41,634 nt of DNA from Actinomortierella ambigua (taxonomy: Eukaryota > Mortierellomycota > Mortierellomycetes > Mortierellales > Mortierellaceae), in NCBI GenBank assembly GCA_016098155.1, contig JAAAJB010000312.1, forward strand, positions 1 through 41,634, written 5' to 3'. Below the pieces are notes generated by a model. That model saw only the letters and a program-made list of their open reading frames with translations. It was not told the DNA's origin and did no database searches. This document shows, one piece after another, positions 22,601-33,700 of the stretch (position 1 is the first letter of the stretch; each line of letters opens with the position of its first letter). The position numbers and the translations under genes are program-made.

Positions 22601-25600
22601 GCTGTGTTCAGGCACGGGGTCTATCTCGGGAGGTTCGTCAATCACCAAGGACTCTCCGATGGTCGTAGTTGCTGACCGGGTTGCCATGATCTTGTTATAC
22701 ATAAACCGGATGCGGCGCAGCTCTTCCATGTTGCGCTCCATGGCGTGTGCCAGGTGTCCATGAGCCGATCTCGCTGTAGGGTATATAGATAGCGAGGGTT
22801 GGTCCTCTTGAACTCTATCAGATGCATAGATCGTTAGATTTAGAAGAGGACAAGAAATGGTTAGAGAGCTGTGAACAGCAATTAGGGGTATCAGAGTGAA
22901 TGAGACAAAACTGAATGATGGCACTTACTTTGCAATGGCACGCTCATCAAACAGCTTCAAAGAGAAGTCCCGTTGGCCAAGGGCACCACCATCTACCACC
23001 TCGGGCATACCGGCACGTGTGGCATACTCTGGCAGAAAAAGCTCCTTCTTGGCCTTCTCTCCTGTGGCCTTGGCTGCAGGCGGAGCAAACAGGTTGCGTG
23101 AAAACACGTCTCGTTCTGCAGCTTGATCTTGTCCATCCTCCTCCTCATCCTCCTCCTCCTCGTGGCTTTCGCCATCAAAGTACGAGTAGTCCGAGTCAGA
23201 CTCTGTGGCGCCCTCCTTTTCTTCCGTTTTGATCCCAACATGCATGCCAAACCCCAACGGTCGAGCAGGAGCGAATGTGGAGCGGTTCTTGCTTTTGCGT
23301 TTCCGCCGGCGGAGCGTCATAAAGTCAAAGATGTTGTCGTGCATCCGCTCAATGTTGAATGCCTTCTTCATATCCGTCGACACTCGCTCCAGCGCCTGTT
23401 GGTCCGCAAAGGGCAGTTGCTGCTGGTTCTCACGCGTCGAAACGATCTTGGCACGGGTCTTCTTGGTCTTTTCTTTCCACGCCTGGTACAGAACATCCCC
23501 TTGGCTGGCAAAAATCTCGTCGTTGATGTCTCTCTCCTCGGCCTCAACATCCACCTCGATGGGAACAGACGCTCGAGACATTCTCCTTACTCGTGCCGGT
23601 GATTGTGCTGCGCCATTGGGCGTCCCTGCTCGAGCACCAGCGTCCAGAGGCGTGGACGACCCTTCCACCGCGATAGATCCTGCCAACGACGCCATCGATG
23701 TTGGCTCACGGCTCAACTCACGTACAGGTGTCCCTCGGAGGGCGCTATCGATGTCCATGCCTGTCTTGGGTGTCTCTGATCCCGAAGGCGCATCCTTGAC
23801 ATTCTTGCCAATCTTGCCGCCAGTTGCTTTGTGCACGGTCTTTGAAGACGAAGTCGCCTAAACGTTTCAGCAAAAAACAAAACAAAAACAAAAAAGTAGT
23901 CCGGTATGATTAATGAGCGCGTTTCAGGAGTTTGAGAAAAAGGCTGTCTTGCGGCAACGAATGACGATTTCTTACCTTCTTTCCGTGCCCTTCTGAGGCG
24001 TCGTGATGAGTCCGTCCAGCTTGGCTTTCCGTTTCTAAGGGTTTCCAGATAAAGTAGGACGGCGTAAAAATGAGGTTAGTTGCTTCCAATGAATCGACAA
24101 TGTTTTCCTTTGTTGTATGCTAACAACAATTCGATCGAGTTACCTTCGTCGCTCTCTTCAGCCTCAGCCTCGGCCTCAATTTCTGCGCGATCGCGGATGG
24201 TGATGTCAGGAACGGTTTCCAAAAGCATCTGTGTCTTCTTCTTCATAGCGTTGGCGTGAATCCGGTACACGCTAGAAGGTTCCTGGTTGTACTTTAAGCA
24301 GTTGGCGTAGATCAAATACAAGTCATCTGCAAACTGCCTCTTGCTTTGATAAGCCAGGCTCTTGAGCTTCTTCATCACTGTGCCTAGATCCATTGGGTGC
24401 TTGATGACTAGATATACCATTGTTATAGTTTGAGTGTTAAAGTGGGTAAGAGCAACCAAGTAGAAAAACACTAGTGCCAGTTGCATAGTTTTCGTGTTGT
24501 CCATACCTTGGAAATAGTCTGGTGCCTCTCGCTTGTTGACTTTGTTTAGAAAAGGCGTTGAATGCTCCTATTGGAATATAAGGTCCCATCATGATGTGGT
24601 TAAGGCGCTGTCAGTATAAAATCCCGATCTAATCATCCTACGCAAAGAGGCCTTGACCCATGACGCCCGCATTGAACGTACACTATAATTTCTCAGCTCT
24701 ATCAAAATACGTTCGCAGTTCTCGTAAAGCTCTTCCTGACCGACTTTGTCTTCATTGGCCTAGAAAGTGTAAAAAATAAAATGGGAGCAGGGTGGGGGGT
24801 GGGAACATTGTCAGCCAAAATCCAAGATACAGGATACACAAGCGGGACAACTAAAAGAAAGGGAGAGGGGTTCGACGTACCCATTTCGATCGATTCGGTC
24901 GGACGTCGGACAAGAGGCTCCTAAGCTCGCGATCTGACAAGGCGGAGGCTGACCGATTGGACTCAATAGCATGGAGCAAATACTTCATGCTGAAGCTGCC
25001 TGCGCCAAGCTGGGATAGCATGTTTTCTGCTGCTAGGCTGCTGCCGCCCTGAGTATCCTCCTCCTGATTATTGTCTGCATCCTATAACAATTGGAAAAAG
25101 GTACAAAAAAGGTCGTTAGTGTTGTATTTTTTTTCTTTTCCGATCCTTTGACAAGTCTCAATTTCAATTTTTTTTTATCTCCTCTTGCTTTCAAGCAGGG
25201 GGAGGAGGAGGAATGGAAAACGCACCTCCAATTGCTGTTGCTCAATCATGGCATCCAAATCGTGCTCCAAAGTATAATACAGGTGGTGAAGAGGGAGTCT
25301 GACAGGATGGCTCTTGTGATCAACCACGAATGGATTGGTGGCGCCGGCAGCATCTTTGCGGGGCTGTGATGATGATGGTGATGATCCAGAGATGGGTTGA
25401 ACAGGAGCATCTGTTGCTTGATCATCCTGATCATAGTCGGTGTCCTCCTGTATCCGTGATCGGGTTGACGTCGTACCGTTTGCTGGTACTGATATTGTTG
25501 GTACATTAGGCGTTGCAGCAACCAAACGTCCAGAGTCGAGCCTCTCCTCGATGCTTTGAATGTCGATGGGTGGGTGACAGCATGAGCGCGCACTTGGGTA

Positions 25601-26524
25601 CACCTTGGACAACAGCTGCTCGAAAATCATGGCTCTTGTCCTGAACGCTGTGGTGGGAATTGAAACTGGCAGCTGGGTCGCCGTCGTGGTGGGTTGATTC
25701 TGAGCATCTTCCAATGATGGCTTTTGGCCTGCCTGATGATTGTTCATGGAGGTTGATTCCTGTTCCCACTTGGGTTTGAGCATCGGCGATGTCCGGGAGG
25801 GTGTCAGGGCTCGTGCTGCGTGTGGAGGGATGGAGGAGCTGCGGAGTGGCGTTCCTGGATGGCTTGGAGAGGATGCGCTGGCGAGAAGAAATCGGGCATC
25901 CCCATCGTTCGACTCGACTTTGATCTGGACAGAAAATGGTGATCGCCCGCCAGCAAGAAACTCTTGGCTGCTGTTGGGATCCAGCGTCTGCGATGAATTA
26001 GCGGATGCACTCTTCATCTCGATGTCGACGTCCTGCGAGCTTTGGCTCAGGCCAGATGGATCGGATGGCTGAGCATTCTGTAAAGACTGACCCGCAGTTT
26101 TTTGCTGCTGCTGTTGCTGCTGTTGCTGTTGTTGTTTCTCTTGCTCCATGTACTCTAGGAGAATCTTAAACTTGCTGTCGAGGGAGATGAAGCTGTGCCA
26201 GGTGCTGAGATTGAGCAATGCAGCCTGAAAGATCCGGTGTTCCTCTTCGGAGAGATAGAAGCGCCACAGATCTCGCGACTCCATCTCTTGAGCGACAAGA
26301 TACGTCAATTGGAGCTGCCGATCATCTGTGTGCCGAGTAGCTGAGGTGTCGTGACCGAGCACACCGAGAATTTTTTGGTCCAAAGTCGCGTCGATCAACA
26401 TCGCGCTGGTGCCCTGGCTAGGTGGATTCGCAGCTGTGTCGCCCTCGACGGGGATCGATCCACCAGTAAACCTGGTCATGGGGTTCTGGTTGTCTCTGGC
26501 TGCCGGGTCACTTGTGATTGTCAT
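19630..26524 (-). CDS. SPT7: SAGA coactivator subunit Spt7, nine exons, about 1979 aa
   Basis: Model (minus): join(26524..25226, 25081..24881, 24759..24682, 24567..24507, 24407..24144, 24034..23976, 23857..22929, 22814..21566, 21429..19630); all junctions keep phase. Spt7 is a scaffold of the nuclear SAGA histone acetyltransferase complex. The N-terminal region carries a poly-Gln run. A bromodomain spans about residues 505-620 (Glu-His-Ser-Thr-Pro-Phe-Leu lead-in, His-Pro-Met-Asp-Leu, and Asn-Cys-Leu-Lys-Tyr-Asn with the likely acetyl-lysine-binding Asn). A histone-fold (bromodomain-associated) region at about 1050-1130 should pair with Taf10. It is longer than yeast Spt7 (about 1330 aa) because of the last exon. 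That exon is Ser/Gly/Pro-rich, then KD/KE repeats (about 1564-1650) and a long RD/RE alternating tract (about 1697-1900), ending in a basic tail. This tail is unusual for the family. It shares a divergent 1-kb spacer with UTP18. Confidence 0.88.
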
Positions 26525-27508
26525 GGATGCACCAAGCAGAGAGGCCCAGGAGGGTTAGGAGAGGGTGTTGTGTGTGTGAGTGAAAAAATGGGTAAAGCGT
26601 GTAGTGCGTCAAGAGAGACGAGGAAGGTAGGGTGGGGGGGGAGGGGTGAAAGTGGAGTGAGAAGTGGAGTTGCCCAGTTCAGACGAGTTGAGCAATCCAC
26701 GAATGAGGGAGTGTTCCTGTTAATCGGCTTGCTCTGGTGGTGCCTCGTCCTTGGACCTGTCGGTGGACGGGATGGACGGATGGATGGATGGCACTGAAGG
26801 GGGACTGATGCGACCGATGGATGGGGTGTAAAATAATTAAGGAAAGGGCGGCTGTACAATTGAGAGGGAGAGGAGTCGAGTCAAGTGAAGGGTCTTGGAC
26901 CAACTGGAGTGGAGTCCTGTTTTGGGGGTGGGTGGGGGGTGCTCTGGCTCGAGTGGGGGAGGGGGAAGGTGGGATGGGATGAATGCGACAGGAGGGGTGT
27001 CAAGATCTCCTGTAGCCAGGCGGAGGATGCATGCGCGTATGGTGCTGAACGTGCAGTAGTAACAAGTAGTTGTGGGGAGCAATAGTTTTGGTCGTAGTAA
27101 GTCGCTGCCCTTCTTTGCCCTGTTGGAAGGTGAGTGAGTGAGTGAGTGAGTGGGTGAGTGAGTGAAGTGGGAGCAATCATCTGTTTCCCAATCCAGACAT
27201 ATGGATTGCGATGGCCTCTGTTCCTGCGACGTATCATTTTCCTATGGATTAGTGGTATGTGGGAAGGAAAGTGGTTCGCAGTCACTATTTGAATTTGAGG
27301 GTTTGCCTTCTTTTTTTTTGTTGTTTTTGATCAAGGCAAGCCTTGCTGGTCACATATCGTCCTTGTCGAGCTTGCTGCTGTCTCTGTCTATTGGCCCCTC
27401 CGTCGCCCTTACCTCCCTCTTCTCCCGCCACCTCCACCACCACCACCACCACATCTACCAACACGCACTCTCGCGACTTGCCTTCCACGCCAAATTAACT
27501 TCACAACA
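26525..27508. promoter_or_regulatory. divergent promoter region between SPT7 and UTP18
   Basis: About 980 bases separate the two oppositely oriented start codons, so both promoters must lie here. The plus strand is G-rich near 26620-26660 and 26920-26970 and carries a GAGT tetranucleotide repeat at about 27129-27165. A pyrimidine-rich stretch (27370-27480) precedes the UTP18 start. No gene is seen inside. Confidence 0.7.
27129..27165. repeat. GAGT tetranucleotide repeat
   Basis: About nine GTGA/GAGT units in tandem, with one G substitution, within the SPT7-UTP18 spacer. Confidence 0.85.
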
Positions 27509-29601
27509 ATGCCACCAAAGAAAAAGCCTGCGACCAACAAGGCCAAGCGCCAGGCCATGGACAGCATGACCCCAATCACCCACCTCAGCCAGTCAAGAAA
27601 CCCAAAAAAGTTTGTCAACCCAAAGGCGCAGAAGACCAATGACGAGATCAAGCCCAAGGAAAAGAGCGAGATCGAACTCGAGAGCTTGATCTTCGGCGAC
27701 CAGGACGATGCTCTCGCCAAGATTGGCCGAGAGCTGAGCAGCGACGAGGAACCCGACGACGATGAAGATGATGTTCATGAGCAAGAAGGAGACGACCAGG
27801 CTGGCGGATTCGTATTGGATTTGGGCGGCACCCCCGCTGGACCCGGTGCAGGCGATGGAGCCGATCTGTTCTTCATGGACACTGGCCCCACCCCTACCTT
27901 CCACCCTAGCGACAGCGAGGATGACGAAGATGATCTGGAGCGAAAGGGCGTCAGTTCGGACGAAGAGTCGGAGGATGTCAAGCTAACAGGTAAGCACCTC
28001 TTTTCTTCTCGACTCTCCTGTCCCGGTCGATATTCGCTTTTTATATATTTCTTAATTCATGTTTATTCTCTCTTTGTTGTCATCGTGGTTGATGGACCAA
28101 ACTACCATGTCCTCGTAATTAACATCGCTTCTCTTCCTTTGTTTTCTTGACACTACTAGAAATTTATGGAGGCAAGCCGGCATGGGTGGATGAGGATGAC
28201 AAGAACTTGGTGGTGTCGCTGAAATCTGTGAATCGCCTCAAGAAGCTTCGCAAAGCTGAGGAAGAAGACGTTGTTTCTGGTGTGGATTACGAACAGCGGT
28301 TGAGGAGACAGTACGTTTTCGCTGTGGCATGATGCTGCGTGTCGGTGTTTTATCAACCTTTCAACCATTGCGCTCTACAATGCACTCTTGACTGATTATT
28401 TTTCTTCTTCTTCTTCATCATCTCCCTATGATATCCTTCATCAAATAGATTTGAAAAGATTTATCCCGTACCAAGCTGGGCACAACCAGAAGGCAAGCGG
28501 AAGCGTGGACGTGGCGCACTTGATCGCGGATCAGACTCAGAGTACTCGGACGAGGAATCAGAGGAGGAGGACAACTCATTCTTGTCGACCAGCAAAGGCT
28601 TCTTGGAAAAGTCGACTCGTCTGCGCATTCTTCCCAGCGAGTCCATTTCGATGACGCGTGTCAAGAACGCCAACCAGATGGCTTACTCGCAAGCCGTGGT
28701 ACAGTCGGTCGAGTTCCATCCCAACTCGCAGATGCTCTTGACTGCTGGATTTGACCGCACGCTCCGCCTCTTCCAGATCGATGGCAAGCTCAACCAAATG
28801 GTGCAGTCGGTCTTCTTCAAAGACATGCCGATCTACAAGGCACTCTTTTCACCCACAGGATCGTCCATCGTCTCGTCGGGCCGGAGAAAGTACTTCTATA
28901 CCTATGATATCGAGGCGGGCAAGGTTGAAAAGAGCCAAGGCATCTATGGACGTCAGGAAAAGTCTTTGGAAAAGTTTACGCTCTCGCCTTGTGGCAAGTG
29001 GATTGCCTTCTTGGGACGCGATGGATATATTGTCTTGGTTTCGTACCAGACACGACAGTGGTACAAGAATCTCAAGATGAACGGAAACGTGCGAGCAGTG
29101 GCATGGTCATCGGATGGTGCCCACCTCTACTCGATCGGTGTTGACTGCGAGGTCTATCAGTGGGAGGTCAGCACAGGCAAGTGCCTGCATCGGTTCTTTG
29201 ACGATGGTGGATTCAAGCCCACGTGTCTGGCTGTCTCGCCAGATAACAAGTTCTTTGCTGTTGGATCCAAGAGCGGCGTTGTCAACGTGTACGACCAGGC
29301 GTGCTTAAAGTCGGCCCACCCAAAACCTCTGCGAGCGATCGGCAACTTGACAACAGCAATCAACGTTATGCGCTTCAACCACGATTCTCAAATCTTGGCC
29401 ATTGCGTCCAAGGGCCGCAAGGATCAGCTCAAGCTGGTGCACATCCCTTCGCTCAAAGTGTTCCCCAACTGGCCCACCAAGGGCACACCGCTGTCATACG
29501 TAACCTGCCTAACCTTCTCCCCTCGGAGTGGATACTTGGCCATAGGTAACGACAAGGGCAAGGTACTCCTCTACCGCCTCAACCACTACGCATCTGCATA
29601 A
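27509..29601 (+). CDS. UTP18: U3 snoRNA-associated WD40 protein Utp18, three exons, 594 aa
   Basis: Model: join(27509..27989, 28160..28310, 28449..29601). Donors GTAAGC and GTACGT, acceptors CTACTAG and AAATAG, all in phase. Utp18 belongs to the small-subunit processome (UtpB module) that assembles on U3 snoRNA and 18S pre-rRNA in the nucleolus. The N-terminal third is disordered, with a Lys-rich start and acidic Asp/Glu runs. It contains the conserved Phe-Gly-Asp-X-Asp-Asp segment, then the Ala-Trp-Val-Asp-Glu-Asp-Asp motif and an Arg-X-Arg-Arg-Gln-Phe-Glu-Lys stretch typical of the family. The C-terminal part (about residues 260-594) is a WD40 beta-propeller with blade-like repeats (Val-Glu-Phe-His-Pro, Phe-Asp-Arg-Thr-Leu-Arg-Leu-Phe, Ile-Gly-Asn-Asp-Lys-Gly). 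The length matches yeast Utp18. A CT-rich leader precedes the ATG. Confidence 0.92.
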
Positions 29602-29914
29602 CGTACACAACCATCAAAAAAATATATATATCATTGTCTTCTCTAAATCATACAACATGTCGGAAACCATGGTGTGCTCTCATGTTCTCATTTTGCTTAA
29701 GGGCGCTTGAACTCGCATGTCGATGACTTTGGCGACAGTGAGAACATATAAACACAAAAGAGTACAGAGATACACATTCAATGATCTCTTCTTGATCCTC
29801 GCTGCACACAGTAGGCTAGATCTTATCTGGGGGCTTTGAAGAGCACATTATTCTCGTGCCCATGCCAATAAAAGGGGAGAATCCTAAAAGGAGAGAACCG
29901 GTTAAGGCTCTGCT

Positions 29915-30115
29915 ACCATTGAGGTAAAGCACCGTAAGACCAGTGCTTTATCCGCCTCAGGTGTAAACGTGAGAGTCCTAAAGTATGAACCTGGAAAAGC
30001 TGACATAGTCAGTCCCCTTCTTTTTCAGGTTGACACTTTAGGATTTTCACGTTTACACCTAACCCTCAATGAGGCGGATAAAGCACTGGTCTTTATGGTG
30101 CTTTACCTCAATGGT
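29915..30115. repeat. foldback element 1: long inverted repeat
   Basis: The left arm (29915-29998) and right arm (30021-30115) are inverted copies around a 22-base centre. The outer 45 bases (starting ACCATTGAGGTAAAGCACC) match almost perfectly. The right arm then carries a 9-base extra segment (30061-30069), and the inner 39 bases pair with a few mismatches. The RNA would form a hairpin of about 85 base pairs. It could be a MITE-like foldback transposon, a small-RNA precursor hairpin or a replication scar. No target-site duplication is evident. Confidence 0.85.
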
Positions 30116-30170
30116 GGTTGCGACGACACCCTTACTGTTAAAAACCAGGTAAAGGAAGTAGTAGGAATAA

Positions 30171-30279
30171 TAGTAATAAATAGTATAGGCAAGGAGAAGT
30201 GACCGAGAAAGAGTTGTTTTATTAAAGACTTCCCTACTCTTTCTCGTTCACTTCTCCTTGCCTATACTATTTTTTACTA
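30171..30279. repeat. foldback element 2: 44-bp inverted repeat
   Basis: The left arm (30171-30214) and right arm (30236-30279) are inverted copies with only two mismatches, separated by a 21-base AT-rich loop. The core 36 bases (30179-30214 with 30236-30271) differ at a single position. It starts 56 bases after the first foldback and is unrelated to it in sequence. Confidence 0.9.
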
Positions 30280-30774
30280 ATATGATGCTGCTGGTGATAC
30301 GGTTGATGCAACCATTCCAGTCGTTCTCATGGTTTCCACTGGCAATTGCAGAGAAAGAGTCGCTGCACTTACACTGCCAACTCGATATCGGCTCCGGGGC
30401 ACCGGTCATCCGCGTTGGTGGGCTAACATATCCAGGGCTCTTCCGTCGCTTAATCTTTCCTGTCGCTGTTGCTCGGAGGAGCATTGATAAACAGTTACTA
30501 TCTTGGTTCCAAACACAAAGAGTGATATCAATGTTTAAATAAGGGATAGAAGGGGTGAAAGCGCAGTTGAGCAGCATTGCCACCAACAGCGACATCGATG
30601 GCAATGACGACGATGTTGACAGGGGGAGACTGCAATTGGTGGTTGTTTGCTGGCGGGGAATGGAGTGAAAAATATGTGTGCCCTGAACTTTTTTTTGTGT
30701 TCTACGACACTCAATTGCGAAGGCACCACCACATTCTGGAAATATCCCAATTCTTGTTCCTTCTCCAGAGTTGA

Positions 30775-33700
30775 ATGGTTAGGAGTATGGATGCGGAAAG
30801 GGTTCGCGTCCTTGAACGCATCAGCACAGTGGTGACAGACCATCGTCAGTATCATGACCGCCTGCCATTGGAACTGGCCACTGCACTCTCCATTCCTTAC
30901 CATGGCCACGTTCACAATGCCATTTCGTCCAGCCTACACGACGAGACTACCGCGACAACTTCGACAGCAGTAGCGATGACCAAGCAGGAGATTGTGCTGC
31001 TCAAGACCATTGTCAACCATGCCATGAACACGCTCAACAAATGGTCCATCTTTTTTCAGAATGCCGAGACCAGCCACAAGTCGACTATCAAGTCTGAGCA
31101 AAAACCGGGGGATAAGAGCAACGTATCGGTGGCAGCAGGCGTCGCCAATGTCTCGTCAGCAACTTCAACTACAGTGGCAAAGCAAGGTAGTACTGCTCTA
31201 TCGGTGACCACTACGTCGACGTCGACGCGTTCTGCCCATTCGCTCAAAACAGTCAGCTCCACTGTCACTACAACAAAGACAACTGTAACCAGCAACTCTA
31301 GATCGCGACAAGCAACACAAGCACCAACCAAACTAGCCAGAGGTTCATCAAGAGGCGCAAGCAAGAGGGGACCTGCTCCGGAGCCAGCCTCCATCTACAA
31401 CACCTCGGATCCGACCTACGATCATATCCTTATTCTTGTTGATTTGGGATTCATTGCCTTGAAAGCACTGGAGAGACTTGATCTCGATGCGAATAAAGGA
31501 TTCCTCGAAGTCCTCAAAGCGCGATCCAACCTTGTCACCAAGATTATTAGCCTTGCAATGGTAGGGCCTACACTTAAGATGTTTAACGGGAGTTGTTCGA
31601 CCAACGCCTGGCACACGTCCACGTTCTGCTCAATAATTGTGATACTAATACTCTTTCTAATATGCTTGACCATTTTCTTAGAAAAAGCGAGGCATGCAGG
31701 AACTTTCTGTTTTCAGGACTCAGCTCTTAAAGGCCGCAGTGTTGCTATGGCCCGAGGACAAACTGGCTGAACGACAACCTCCTGCACCGATCAAGACTGT
31801 CAATCATTCCCCTGTTGATTCCGACACAGCACCCGTTCTAGCCTCACATCAGGATCTATTCTGCTTTCCGCTCCCTTCTGCATTGGAGAGTGCACGCACG
31901 GCAAAAGACATACTATTGACGACAAATACAAGTGTTGATCAGCTCCAGACGTTCCTCCTACTTGTCAACGCCCTTCACAACAATGCAATCCGCTGCTGGA
32001 TGGATGTTCGCCATGGCACCTTGACACACGTAAGAGAGATTGTCGATCTAGTCGCCTTGTAGTCAGCCACCTCCTGACGCGCCAACTAATACACCTGATA
32101 CTCGTTAATTGTATAGTATCTCAGCCCGTTACTGCAGCAGCCTGGTATGCCAGCAACTTGGTGCTCCCTCCTAACCATGCTAAACCCCAAGGTATCCTTT
32201 GGACCGTTGGATGCCATGCTACGGCTCCATTTTCAGGCTGCGGAGAAAATTTCTGGTCAAGAACTAGCAAGTAACTACCACTTTTGTTATCAACTGTCAG
32301 GCTACCTTACTTTTTGGGACGATCAAAGGCACTAATACTTTTCGAAATCAATGATGATTACGCAATAGATGTCGAGCACTATGTATTTGACATTCAAATG
32401 CTAGGAGTACGATACTCTGCCCTCCAAGCGCTTGTACCTGGCGGTCGTGGGCAGGATGCCATGTGGAAGACGATGTTGTCATGTGGGAAGCAGCTCCAGA
32501 CAAAGGCACCAGCTGAGCAAGCGATTGCTACTGCTGATAGAATTCTAGACAGGTTCAAGCGTCTGTTGGAGAGTGTTGTGTCAACTGTGACTCCAAATAC
32601 TCAGCTGCTTGCGTTCAAGCACTGGCGTCAGTACCTCGACACTCTTAGCTCAAAGGTATGCAGAGATTAACAGCGTTATGTGTACAAAAACTAGAGGGAG
32701 ATAGAGTCGAGGTGTCATCACTAACTGCTTGAGAAATGGCTGCTACCTCTTCATGTATTGGAACACATACAACAGGCGTCTCATTCCCGCTTGGCAGACG
32801 AGATCACGGTGATGGTTGACCCGTCGAAGCAGGAATCTGAAACACGCAGAACAGAATCAACGCAGTCACCAAAAAGCCATCAATCAACACCTTCGCCTAC
32901 CACGCCGGAGGCTTTGGGTACAAGTGGTCTCGACATCGCTGGGGCTTTAAGGGATGTAGTAGGATCAGCACGTAAACTTGAGTCTGTCTGCAATGGTCGT
33001 TTGAAAGGCGACTTATCAGGTATGTACAGCTTGAACTCGTGTCTCACACTACGCACTTCGTACCACAGCTCTCACTGACTGGAGAACACTTTTACAACAC
33101 CTTATGTTAGTGGTTGAACTTGATTCTGCTTGTCATGATTCACTGGCCGCTCTGACTACCCTGGAGAGAATCGTTGGCTCCACATCATACGCGGATCAAC
33201 AATCGTTGGATTTGAAGGCACTCCAGAATGTCGCTCGTATCTTCCAGGCTAACGACTGTATTTGGAGCTTGGCATCAAAGTGCTTCGACAAGGCCAGTGT
33301 GCAGAACAGCCAAGTCACGAGCACCGTCGATGGTGGAGAGGATGTGGAGAAGACAGAGGAGATATCCTCTCCGGACGCCAATATGCCCTTTGTGTACACT
33401 GTTAAACCGGTTCTAGAGTTGATGTCGCGCATAGCGAGTCCACTCTGGCGGCATTGTCAGGCTGCATATATGGCCTTGCAGCCGCAACATCAGCGATTGC
33501 TTCCACTACCCTTCAAGCTCGCATCGGCCTGTGTAGACTCCTTGCTGTTCCTCTTCCGACTCTCCAGCATTAGCCCGATTGATGATGACGAGTTGCAGCC
33601 TGCAAACCAATATCTTGATGCAGCGCGCACGATCGCCACCGAGATGGGCGACTGGGAGTCTCTACGCTGGATCTCAAACGCGCTCTACAACCATGGAGGA

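Larger units (their letters stand above)
29602..30774. other. spacer between UTP18 and separase, with two foldbacks
   Basis: The UTP18 3' flank has an AATAAA-type poly(A) signal near 29866-29871, possibly with an earlier AT-rich site at 29620. The two foldback elements listed separately lie in the middle. The remaining 500 bases up to the separase start show no coding exon. An in-frame stop lies immediately before the separase ATG. Confidence 0.65.
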
